Shown here: in pieces, positions 46,901-53,626 of the stretch
How the letters are laid out: each line of letters starts with the position of its first letter
How positions within the stretch are numbered: the stretch's first letter is position 1
From: Chitinivorax sp. B
GTDB taxonomy: Bacteria; Pseudomonadota; Gammaproteobacteria; Burkholderiales; SCOH01
DNA: 64,000 nucleotides
Assembly: GCF_005503445.1 (NCBI RefSeq)
Contig: NZ_SCOH01000009.1
Span: 62,001 to 126,000, forward strand
Reading direction: 5' to 3'
Made by a program: the position numbers and the translations under genes
Notes under the pieces: generated by a model
What the model saw: only the letters and a program-made list of their open reading frames with translations
Database searches by the model: none
Told to the model about the DNA's origin: nothing

Positions 46901-47363
46901 ATTCAGTGGCTTGGGTCAGATTGCCGTTCAACAATGCCTGCCCGACATCGCCCCAAATGGCACCAGACAGTACAATCACGCCACTGTTGTCGCCGGATTC
47001 GATCCATTCCCGTTTGATTTCTGCACGATCACGATACTGGTTGGTGCGGTAAGCTTGCGTCAGCAGCTCGGCCACCCGGCCATACCCATCACGGTTACGG
47101 CAGATGAACATGGCCCGATAAGGTTTATCACGATCAGTTTCATTTTCGATCCAGACATCACAGCCAATCACCGGCTTGATGCCTTTGCTGCGACAGGCTT
47201 TGTAGAATTTGAGCATGCCAAACATATTGGCCAGATCCGAAATGCCCAATGCGGGCATCTTCTCGGATTTGGCACGGCCAACGGCATCATCAATACGGAC
47301 GATCCCGTCCTGGATGGAAAATTCGGAATGGAGGCGGAGATGGACAAAGTCGGGAGCATTCAT
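43923..47363 (-). CDS. dnaE: DNA polymerase III alpha subunit
   Basis: 1146 residues, the usual length. The PHP domain begins FVHLRLHSEFSIQDGIVRID (first 280 residues). The polymerase core holds GPGRGSGAGSLVAYSLGITD, and the active-site acidic triad region PDFDVDFCQDNR near 400 and VKFDFLGLRTLTILE near 560. A helix-hairpin-helix tandem near 830 and an OB-fold near 1000 (LAGIVLEVRIKQTQRGRMAF) follow. It synthesises both strands at the fork in the DnaE holoenzyme. Overlap of its stop with the HD gene start suggests a dnaE-HD-acyltransferase unit. No truncation is seen. Confidence 0.98.
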   Translation of the reverse strand: MNAPDFVHLRLHSEFSIQDGIVRIDDAVGRAKSEKMPALGISDLANMFGMLKFYKACRSKGIKPVIGCDVWIENETDRDKPYRAMFICRNRDGYGRVAELLTQAYRTNQYRDRAEIKREWIESGDNSGVIVLSGAIWGDVGQALLNGNLTQATEFARWWAQLFPDAYYLELQRNGLPIYEQILQGQLHLASELDLPVVATHPIQFMNREEFKAHEARVCIASGYVLADKRRPRDFTEEQYFKSTDDMRSLFADVPEALANTVEIAKRCNVTIQLGKYFLPDFPTPDGMTLDDYLAYRAGEGLKERMLQLFPDDVERESKREEYEARLKFETDTIIKMGFPGYFLIVADFINWGKNNGCPVGPGRGSGAGSLVAYSLGITDLDPLRYALLFERFLNPERVSMPDFDVDFCQDNRWRVIEYVRQKYGVDAVSQIVTFGTMSSKAVIRDVGRVLDLPFGLCDRLSKLVPLEANKPVGLSKAMEMEPQIAEVRAQEEGVEELFELAESLEDLTRGVGMHAGGVLIAPGRLTDFCPLYQGSGEDASPVSQFDKDDVEQVGLVKFDFLGLRTLTILELAVGYIKQLDGRVVNLETLPLDDQQAYKVFKEGNTTAVFQFESTGMKDMLKKAKPDLFEDIIAFVALYRPGPMDLIPDFIARKQGTKFEYLHPLLEPVLAATYGIMVYQEQVMQAAQVCGGYSLGGADLLRRAMGKKKVEEMIEQRATFVAGAANKDISEEKANEIFDYMEKFAGYGFNKSHAAAYALVAYHTAWLKAHYCAAFMAATMSTELSNTDQLAVFREDLKHPSNRIELLPPDINKSVYRFVPESMQSIRYALGAIKGTGEAAIEHIVAEREANGPFKSLFDFCNRTDKRMVNRRVIEALIRGGAFDSVDDHRGRLLANVQLAMEQAEQKNANANQGGLFDMFEDDAPSVEMVDCPRWDLIKLLTEEKLAIGFYLSGHPFEGYAAEVRTFARTKIKDLRPSKDPKDLQTLAGIVLEVRIKQTQRGRMAFVKLDDGSEPVDISVFSELFDASRNKIKEDSLLVVKANVRHDEYSGGMRIIADSLYELAEARSQFAKRLALRMNGQADADKLKTLLAPYKNGACPISIKYSNSEAECELVLGDEWRITLHDDLLNGLKGWLGEQHVAVRYS

Positions 47364-47493
47364 CCTGCCATTTTAACTCAGCGATTGGAAATGCAGGCAT
47401 CGGGCTGACACCGGATTGCCATCTTGTGATGATGCGCATCTTGCCAACAACGCAACACACTATGATTCATATAAGTAAATTGGGAATACTTGC

Positions 47494-48768
47494 ATGTTCA
47501 GTCAACTCGCCGATTTGTTACAGCCAGGCCCATTGCCTGTTTTTGCAACCAGCCTGGCAATCGGCTTGCTGATTGGGCTGGAACGTGAGCGCAGTCCGGC
47601 AGCAAAAGCCGGATTACGTACCTTTGCATTGACCGCATTGTTAGGAACGGTCTGCGGCATGTTGGCCAACACATTTGACAGCCCGTGGTTGATTGCCGCC
47701 GGACTGTTGGCCGTGGCGGCATCCATCATCAGCGCCTACCAAGCACCCGGGGAGCCAAATCAGGATCCCGGTACCACAACACATATTGCCTTGCTACTCT
47801 GTTACGGCCTTGGCATATTGTGTTGGATCGGCGAACGCAATCTGGCTGTGGTACTGGCCATCACCACCACCATTCTGCTCTATTTCAAAACGGAGCTATC
47901 CGGCATCGCCCATAATCTGACGCCACGAGATGTCCGGTCAATGTTGCAATTTGCGGTGCTGAGTCTGGTGATTCTACCGGTGCTGCCTAATCAGGACATG
48001 GGACCTTACAACGCCTTCAACCCTTATCAAACTTGGCTGATGGTCGTATTGATCTCCGGTGTCAGTCTGGCGGGGTATGTGGCGTTACGCCTGCTGGGGG
48101 AGCAGATTGGAGCATCACTGCTCGGCTTGTTGGGTGGCCTGGTCTCCAGTACTGTGACCACCCTGATCTATGCCAGACAAGCCAAGGAGAACCGTGACCT
48201 AATCCATTTTGCCGCAGTTGTCGTAGCATTGGCACATCTGATGATCTTTGTTCGCCTGACCCTATTGGGTGCAGCCACAGCCCATACCTTGCTAGTACCA
48301 TTGGCCACTACACTTGGCATTGGCTTGGTGGTGGGATTACTGATGATCGCCCTGGGATTTCGTGGTCATCATGCACCCAGCGTTGCGCCCAATATGGCCA
48401 ACCCGGCGGAACTGAAAACCGCCATTTCCTTCGCGCTCCTCTACTCGGTCGTACTATTGACATCCGCCTGGTTGCAGGACATTGCCGGTTCACGTGGGCT
48501 GTATGTGGTTGCGCTGGCTTCTGGTCTGACAGATGTGGATGCCATCACCTTGTCATCCATGCGGCTTTACAGTCAAGCCCGTTTAAGTACGACCGAAACA
48601 CTCACATGCATCGTATTGGCAATTACTGCCAACACGGTATTCAAACTAGCACTCACCACCAGTCTCGGTGGTTGGGCTTTTACCAAGCGGATCATGTTAC
48701 CCATGCTTGGGGCAACATTTGGCAGTATCGGGGCCTTGGCTGGGTTAGTTCTGAAAACCGCCACCTAA
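47494..48768 (+). CDS. MgtC/SapB and DUF4010 domain membrane protein
   Basis: 424 residues with about ten to twelve membrane helices. The N-terminus shows the MgtC/SapB pattern ATSLAIGLLIGLERERSPAA and GLRTFALTALLGTVCGMLA. The remaining two-thirds match DUF4010: RDVRSMLQFAVLSLVILPVL, then PNQDMGPYNAFNPYQTW and GLYVVALASGLTDVDAITLS. Proteins with this arrangement are widespread in proteobacteria; the transported or sensed substrate is not known. It is divergent from dnaE and convergent with the two binding-protein genes. Confidence 0.88.
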   Translation: MFSQLADLLQPGPLPVFATSLAIGLLIGLERERSPAAKAGLRTFALTALLGTVCGMLANTFDSPWLIAAGLLAVAASIISAYQAPGEPNQDPGTTTHIALLLCYGLGILCWIGERNLAVVLAITTTILLYFKTELSGIAHNLTPRDVRSMLQFAVLSLVILPVLPNQDMGPYNAFNPYQTWLMVVLISGVSLAGYVALRLLGEQIGASLLGLLGGLVSSTVTTLIYARQAKENRDLIHFAAVVVALAHLMIFVRLTLLGAATAHTLLVPLATTLGIGLVVGLLMIALGFRGHHAPSVAPNMANPAELKTAISFALLYSVVLLTSAWLQDIAGSRGLYVVALASGLTDVDAITLSSMRLYSQARLSTTETLTCIVLAITANTVFKLALTTSLGGWAFTKRIMLPMLGATFGSIGALAGLVLKTAT

Positions 48769-48790
48769 GCTGGCACCATATGATCATGCA

Positions 48791-49657
48791 CTACTTGAAA
48801 GACTGTACCTGCAACCTGTATTCCGGTGATTCACGGACTTGCTCCACGGTATCCCATATTTGCTTGGCAAAGTCAGCGTATTTACTGACAAACGGCTTGG
48901 ATAGCATCAGGAAATAAGGTTTTTCAGCTAACGGGGGGCCAATGCGCTCAATTCGGGCCGACATGTCCGGCCGAGCAGCCAGACTGGCATCCCCCTCGTT
49001 GGTTTGCAACGCGACCGCGTCAACCCTACCGACTAGCAGTTTCTTCAGATTGTCATCCGCCACTCGGGTACCATCATCCACCTTCAAGCCCATGGCCTTG
49101 AGTTGATCGGTAATCGAAAAACCCGTCTGTGTCCCAATGGCTGTTTCGATGTTCAGGATATTTCTGCCATCCCACTCCACCTTGCTGCCCTTCAGGCGAT
49201 ACAGACTATAGGTGTCATCCAACATGCGTTTGCTGGCATCAGGCTTATCGCCCAGCATTGGGTAATGACCCAGCTCCATGCGATCAACCTTGAAACTGAT
49301 TTTGAATAGACCGTCATACAATCCGTGGCGCACGGCCTCCATACAACGCTTCCACGGCAAGGGATGAACGTCCACATGTATACCCAACCGCTTTTCAACC
49401 ATCTGCATCATGATCATACTCAGGCCTGGGCGGCTCTTCAGCAACCATGGGTACGAGTCTTCGTCTTCAATGCATAGTTTGAGCGCAGCCGGCTTATCAA
49501 TCGCCCGAACCTGAGGTATCCACCATCCGCAAACTACAACCAGGCAGGCGAATAGCCGGGGCACCCATGCAAAATACCAGCGGTGGGCCTGGGCAAAACG
49601 ATGAGGCATGAGTTGGCTAGGGCCTTTGGCATTTTGGTTTACATGCTGCACCACCAT
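48791..49657 (-). CDS. Periplasmic family 3 substrate-binding protein, second tandem copy
   Basis: 288 residues if the ATG at 49657 is used; the ATG at 49609 gives a shorter leader and is about as likely. The hydrophobic export signal is WVPRLFACLVVVCGWWIPQV. The mature part (KPAALKLCIEDEDSYPWLLK, MIMMQMVEKRLGIHVDVHPL, PWKRCMEAV, QTGFSITDQLKAMGLKVDDG) aligns along its full length with the next gene and is highly similar. SBP_bac_3 proteins bind amino acids or similar ligands. No transporter genes are near. The closeness of the copies (20 bases apart) and their shared order point to a tandem gene duplication. Confidence 0.86.
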   Translation of the reverse strand: MVVQHVNQNAKGPSQLMPHRFAQAHRWYFAWVPRLFACLVVVCGWWIPQVRAIDKPAALKLCIEDEDSYPWLLKSRPGLSMIMMQMVEKRLGIHVDVHPLPWKRCMEAVRHGLYDGLFKISFKVDRMELGHYPMLGDKPDASKRMLDDTYSLYRLKGSKVEWDGRNILNIETAIGTQTGFSITDQLKAMGLKVDDGTRVADDNLKKLLVGRVDAVALQTNEGDASLAARPDMSARIERIGPPLAEKPYFLMLSKPFVSKYADFAKQIWDTVEQVRESPEYRLQVQSFK

Positions 49658-49677
49658 TGCCCCAGCTACCCATTCGA

Positions 49678-50451
49678 CTATTTGAACTGTTGCATCTGTT
49701 TTTTGTATTCCGGTGACTCACGCACTGCAGCAACCGCATCCCAAACCTGTTTGGCTGTATCGCCATATTTGGCCACAAATGGCTTGGACAGCATCAGGAA
49801 ATAAGGTTTTTCAGCCAACGCAGGGCCCACCCGTTCAATTTTGCCGGCAAACTCCGGTCGATCGGCGATACTGGCGTCACCTTCCTGGGTCTGCAGGGCA
49901 ACGGCAGCCACTCGCCCTGTCAACACCTTGCGCAGATTGTCGTCAGCTACACGAGTACCGTCATCCACTTTGACCCCCATACCTTTGAGCTGATCGACAA
50001 TCGAAAAACCTGATTGTGCGCCAATCCCGGCATCTGCATGCTTGATGGTTTTACCATCCCATTCAACCGTACCACCCTTGAGACGATACAGGCTATAACT
50101 GTCATCCAGCATCCGCTTGCTGTTGTCCGGTTTGTCCCCCGCCATGGGGTAATGCCCCATATCCATGCGGTCTGCCTTGAAACTGATTTTGAATAGGCCA
50201 TCCAGATTGCCCTGTTTTACATCCTCCATACAGCGCTTCCAGGGGAGCGGCTGGATATCCAGCTTGATTCCCAGCCGTTTCTCAACCATCTGCATCATGA
50301 TGATGCTCAGACCGGGGCGGCTTTTCAGCAGCCAGGGGAAAGAGTCCTCATTCTCGGTACACAGCTTGATGGCTGCAGGCTTGTCGGCAGCCATCACCGG
50401 CATGGCAGTAATGGCAACCATCAAACTGGCAAGGCAAAACAACTTGGGCAT
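49678..50451 (-). CDS. Periplasmic family 3 substrate-binding protein, first tandem copy
   Basis: 257 residues with a clean Sec signal (MPKLFCLASLMVAITAMPVMAA, cut after the final AMA/A). The core motif order is as in the downstream copy: PAAIKLCTENEDSFPWLLKS, IIMMQMVEKRLGIKLDIQPL, PWKRCMEDV, QSGFSIVDQLKGMGVKVDDG. The conserved Cys pair (C in KLCTEN and in KRCMED) is kept in both copies and may form a disulfide in the periplasm. It heads the two-gene unit. Function beyond ligand binding is unknown; without an adjacent permease it may serve a distant transporter or a sensor. Confidence 0.88.
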   Translation of the reverse strand: MPKLFCLASLMVAITAMPVMAADKPAAIKLCTENEDSFPWLLKSRPGLSIIMMQMVEKRLGIKLDIQPLPWKRCMEDVKQGNLDGLFKISFKADRMDMGHYPMAGDKPDNSKRMLDDSYSLYRLKGGTVEWDGKTIKHADAGIGAQSGFSIVDQLKGMGVKVDDGTRVADDNLRKVLTGRVAAVALQTQEGDASIADRPEFAGKIERVGPALAEKPYFLMLSKPFVAKYGDTAKQVWDAVAAVRESPEYKKQMQQFK

Positions 50452-50553
50452 GGCGGTTACTCCTGATATCTAGATGTCTGATTTATAGACATGTTAAATA
50501 ACCATTTCCACATATCAGAATAAACAACCAACTGAAAACCATCGCACAATCGA

Positions 50554-51177
50554 TCAACATGTCGCGGTATGCGCGACCATGCCATGAATACCTAATGACT
50601 GAAAAAATCGTACCGGCACCTGAAACCCGCTTTCCGCCAACAACGTTGCCAGTCTTGGTGTCGAAAGTGGATAAAAATCCTGCTCCAGCTTATGCATCAT
50701 GGTCGCCACCATGTCATCATCCATCCCCAATTGGCTGCAGGCATGCCTCAAAGCCTCGCGCTCCATCGAATCTGCCGGCTCCATCAGATCTACCAGCACC
50801 AAAGGTGCACCTGGTTTCAGACGTTGTACGATGTGATCGAGCATGTCCCGCTTCTCACCCTGATCGGGCAGAAAATGCATCACCAATATCAACAGCGCTG
50901 CATCATGGCTCGGTGTAGATGGCAGTGTTGTCAACTGTCCGCATTGCAATGTGACCCGCTCCTGAATGCCCAACTGCACACATCGCCCCTGGGCAACATT
51001 CAGCATATCCGCCGAAAGATCGACCCCGGTAAAATGCCATGCTGGATGAAGTGCAGCCAATTGCACAATTTCCGTTCCGGTACCACACCCCACTACCAAC
51101 ACCTTGGCAGTATCTGGGAGACGCGCAGCCAGCTGAGCAGCAGTTAGTTGATGAATCAGGTCATATTGCGGCAGCAC
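50554..51177 (-). CDS. Class I SAM-dependent methyltransferase, probable 5' frameshift
   Basis: 207 residues if begun at the GTG at 51177, with motif I KVLVVGCGTGTEIVQLA near 25 and motif post-I FTGVDLSADMLNVAQ. The good ribosome site AGGAG (51199-51203) and ATG at 51193 lie in a different frame: that frame reads MSRFEGAAAI and then stops at 51164-51166. If one base were absent or two added near 51170, the leader would join the methyltransferase as MSRFEGAA..QYDLIHQL, a typical start for this family. The GTG has no ribosome site. A sequencing slip or real mutation near the start is therefore likely. The rest of the gene is intact; the methyl acceptor is unknown. Confidence 0.8.
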   Translation of the reverse strand: MLPQYDLIHQLTAAQLAARLPDTAKVLVVGCGTGTEIVQLAALHPAWHFTGVDLSADMLNVAQGRCVQLGIQERVTLQCGQLTTLPSTPSHDAALLILVMHFLPDQGEKRDMLDHIVQRLKPGAPLVLVDLMEPADSMEREALRHACSQLGMDDDMVATMMHKLEQDFYPLSTPRLATLLAESGFQVPVRFFQSLGIHGMVAHTATC

Positions 51178-51320
51178 CTTCGAATCGACTCATATTGTCT
51201 CCTGTCCAAGTTGAACTGCATCTACTGATGACGAATGACGAAAAGTCATCTTTGAAATCCATCTGTTTTTGATTGCCGTCAAACTGAGCGAAAAGTAGAA
51301 GGACTACACTATTTCAACCT

Positions 51321-51348
51321 CTTGAAATCCGGCCAATGGTACCTATCT
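51321..51348 (+). promoter_or_regulatory. Sigma-32-like heat-shock promoter of hsp20
   Basis: CTTGAAA at 51321-51327 is an exact heat-shock -35 element; ACCTATCT at 51341-51348 resembles the -10 CCCCATNT (six of eight positions counting the N). The spacing, 13 to 14 bases, fits sigma-32 promoters. It lies about 75-105 bases before the Hsp20 start, leaving a leader of around 70 bases. Confidence 0.7.
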
Positions 51349-51425
51349 TGTAAGGTACAGCTGGCGCGCAGCGACTTTTAACCTGTTGAGTAATCATTTC
51401 TTTTCATTGAGAAAGGAGCATCACC

Positions 51426-51842
51426 ATGGCCAATATTCGCCCCGCTTTCGACAACGTATTCGATGACTTGCTGAAAGGCTTCTTTGTTCGCCCCGTTCAG
51501 TTTGCGGATCAACCCGAGTTGCAGATCAAAATGGACGTCAAGGAAGACGACAAAGCCTATACCGTACATGCCGATATTCCTGGCGTGAAGAAAGAAGATA
51601 TCCATGTGACCATTGATGGCAGCCTGGTTGCGATCTCTGCCGAGGTCAAACGCGAAAGCGAGACCAAGGATGGCGAAAAACTGCTACGTAGTGAACGCTT
51701 TTTCGGCAAAGTTTCGCGCAGTTTCCAACTGGCACAGGATGTGGACCAGAATGAAGCAAGCGCCAACTATAAGGATGGCGTGCTGGAATTGCGCTTACCC
51801 AAACGGCTGCAAAGCTCTAGCAAACGCCTGACCATTGGCTGA
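51426..51842 (+). CDS. Hsp20/alpha-crystallin family small heat-shock protein
   Basis: 138 residues. A short N-terminal region with a 'DDLLKGFFVRP' segment precedes the alpha-crystallin domain (about 30-125): ELQIKMDVKEDDKAYTVHAD, then IPGVKKEDIHVTIDGSLVAI and the family signature of A-x-Y-x-n-GVLELRLPK. A short tail with KRLTIG gives the I/V-x-I/L-like anchor. It is an ATP-independent chaperone that holds unfolded proteins. AAGGAG seven bases before ATG gives strong initiation. A heat-shock promoter lies upstream, and the ribosome site can pair with a U-rich leader stretch, suggesting added temperature control. Confidence 0.95.
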   Translation: MANIRPAFDNVFDDLLKGFFVRPVQFADQPELQIKMDVKEDDKAYTVHADIPGVKKEDIHVTIDGSLVAISAEVKRESETKDGEKLLRSERFFGKVSRSFQLAQDVDQNEASANYKDGVLELRLPKRLQSSSKRLTIG

Positions 51843-51852
51843 TAGCCACTTA

Positions 51853-51886
51853 CCCGCTACCGGGCCATACCGTGCCTGGTAGCGGG
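51853..51886 (+). terminator. Hairpin after hsp20
   Basis: CCCGCTACC (51853-51861) pairs perfectly with GGTAGCGGG (51878-51886), with further GGC/GCC pairing inside. There is no T-run, but it is placed just after the stop as a terminator would be. Confidence 0.6.
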
Positions 51887-51968
51887 CTGGCAACCGACTC
51901 GTCTGTTTCACGTATCAATTTGCGCCAACAAAATCTGAGAAGTCACTCCCTTTTTGCGCTCAATTATT

Positions 51969-51987
51969 TATAATAATTCTCATTTGT
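51969..51987. promoter_or_regulatory. Fur-box-like site before the iron-uptake operon
   Basis: The 19 bases from 51969 begin TATAATAATTCTCATT and match the Fur consensus at about 12 of 19 positions, with the best agreement in the left arm and centre. The site ends 33 bases before the first ATG of the unit that includes the ferric-iron binding protein, where a Fur repressor would block transcription when iron is plentiful. Confidence 0.65.
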
Positions 51988-52019
51988 ACAACATCAGCAC
52001 CCGATTGCGAGGTCGCCCG

Positions 52020-52490
52020 ATGGATATTGAGCGCAGCATTGATCTCCCGGTTCCCATCCAAGAGGTGATGACTCACCTACGGTCACCACGTTTATTGCAA
52101 TATATTGCAGCACCGTTGATGGCTTTTCGTCCGGTGGAACCCCGGCAGTTTCCTGTCAACTGGTCCGAACGGGCCTACAGAGTGGCGTTGCGCCTGTTTG
52201 GGGTGCTACCCATTGGCCAGCAAGTGATCGATATGTCTGCGATGAACTACACCACGCCCTCTGGCAAGCAGGCATATGTGCTACGTGACAATGGGCACAG
52301 CCGGCTGATCCGACGCTGGGATCATCGCATCATGCTGATCGAATCAACCGCCGGTACACGTTATACCGATCATGTGGAAATAGACGCCGGTTGGATGACG
52401 CCCATCATCTGGCTGTTTGCCAACTGGTTTTATGCCCACCGTCAACGTCGCTGGCTCAAGCTGGTACGTAACGGTTTCGTTTTTAGTTAG
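52020..52490 (+). CDS. Small SRPBCC-like hypothetical protein heading the iron operon
   Basis: 156 residues from the ATG at 52020. The opening MDIERSIDLPVPIQEVMTHL and the strand-rich body with a C-terminal amphipathic helix suggest the START/SRPBCC lipid- or ligand-binding fold, but similarity is weak and by eye only. A hydrophobic stretch near the end, MTPIIWLFANWFYAH, could be membrane-associated. It lies 33 bases behind a Fur-box-like site and 20 bases before the iron-binding protein gene, so it is probably iron-regulated. I know of no fixed role for such a protein in Fbp-type iron uptake. Confidence 0.68.
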   Translation: MDIERSIDLPVPIQEVMTHLRSPRLLQYIAAPLMAFRPVEPRQFPVNWSERAYRVALRLFGVLPIGQQVIDMSAMNYTTPSGKQAYVLRDNGHSRLIRRWDHRIMLIESTAGTRYTDHVEIDAGWMTPIIWLFANWFYAHRQRRWLKLVRNGFVFS

Positions 52491-52510
52491 TCTGTTTACG
52501 GGATTTGCTC

Positions 52511-53506
52511 ATGAAAAAATGCCTTCTGCCCCCGCTTGCCGCGCTGATGTTTGCTGCAGGCTTTGCCCATGCTGACGAAGTAACCGTGTATTCCGCGCGC
52601 AACGAACAGCTGATCAAACCGCTGTTTGATGCCTTCACCAAAGAAACCGGTATTCAGGTCAAGATCCACACAGACAAGGAAGGCCCGCTGTTGGCCAAAC
52701 TGCAGGCAGAGGGAGCCAATACACCTGCGGACATGCTGTTGACAGTAGATGCCGGCAACTTGTGGCAAGCCACCAATATGAACCTGCTCAAGCCAGTGAA
52801 GTCAGCAACGGTGGAAGCCAATATTCCTGCCCACCTGCGTGACCCTGGCAATCAATGGTTTGGCTTGTCAGTACGCGCTCGCACCATTTTCTTCAATACC
52901 CAGAAGGTCAAGCCGGCCGACCTGTCCACTTATGATGACTTGGCAGACAAGAAATGGAAAAACCGTCTGTGTCTGCGCACCTCCAAAAAGGTCTACAACC
53001 AGTCACTGGTTGGCATGATGATCGCCGAGCAAGGTGAAGCCAAGACAGAACTGACTGTTCGCGGCTGGATTAATAACCTGGCAACTGATGTGTTTGCCGA
53101 TGACACCAAGATGTTGGAAGCCATTGCCGCAGGCCAATGCGATGTAGGCATTGCCAATACTTATTACTATGGCCGCTTGGTAGAGAAGAACAAATCCTTG
53201 CCATTGGGTATCTTCTGGGCTAACCAGAAAACCAGTGGCACCCACGTCAATATTTCTGGTGCAGGCATCACCAAACACGCCAAGAATGAGAAAGGCGCGG
53301 TCAAGTTACTGGAATGGCTATCGTCCGATAAGGCGCAAAACCTTTACGCCGACGTAAACATGGAGTACCCGGCCAATCCGAAGATCAAGCCAGATACTGT
53401 CGTAGCAAGCTGGGGCGACTTCAAGCACAACTACATCAATGTCGCCAAAGCCGGTGAAAACCAGGTTGCAGCAACCAAACTGATGGATCGTGCGGGCTAC
53501 AAATAA
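52511..53506 (+). CDS. fbpA: Fe(3+) ABC transporter periplasmic binding protein
   Basis: 331 residues. The signal peptide spans about 1-22 (CLLPPLAALMFAAGFAHA). The mature protein begins DEVTVYSARNEQLIKPLFDA, the standard FbpA/AfuA opening. Typical iron-ligand elements are seen: the paired tyrosines in IANTYYYGRLVEKN (near 217) and a flexible HVNISGAGITKHAKNEKGAV block. The protein delivers ferric iron to the permease and ATPase encoded downstream. The ATG at 52511 is preferred over a TTG two codons earlier. A terminator after the stop lets the abundant binding protein be made in excess of the membrane parts. Confidence 0.94.
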   Translation: MKKCLLPPLAALMFAAGFAHADEVTVYSARNEQLIKPLFDAFTKETGIQVKIHTDKEGPLLAKLQAEGANTPADMLLTVDAGNLWQATNMNLLKPVKSATVEANIPAHLRDPGNQWFGLSVRARTIFFNTQKVKPADLSTYDDLADKKWKNRLCLRTSKKVYNQSLVGMMIAEQGEAKTELTVRGWINNLATDVFADDTKMLEAIAAGQCDVGIANTYYYGRLVEKNKSLPLGIFWANQKTSGTHVNISGAGITKHAKNEKGAVKLLEWLSSDKAQNLYADVNMEYPANPKIKPDTVVASWGDFKHNYINVAKAGENQVAATKLMDRAGYK

Positions 53507-53529
53507 AGCCAGGCTGACTCGGCATGAAG

Positions 53530-53555
53530 AAACGGGCGGCCATCCGCCCGTTTTG
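53530..53555 (+). terminator. Terminator/attenuator between fbpA and the permease gene
   Basis: AAACGGGCGG pairs with CCGCCCGTTT in a 10-bp perfect stem around CCAT, followed by T. It would end most transcripts after the binding-protein gene while allowing partial read-through to the permease and ATPase. Confidence 0.85.
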
Positions 53556-53626
53556 CATTTTCGCGATTGCGAATACTATCGGTTACAATTCGCGTTTGAC
53601 CCGTCATCTTAAGCTGCCCAGAATTG

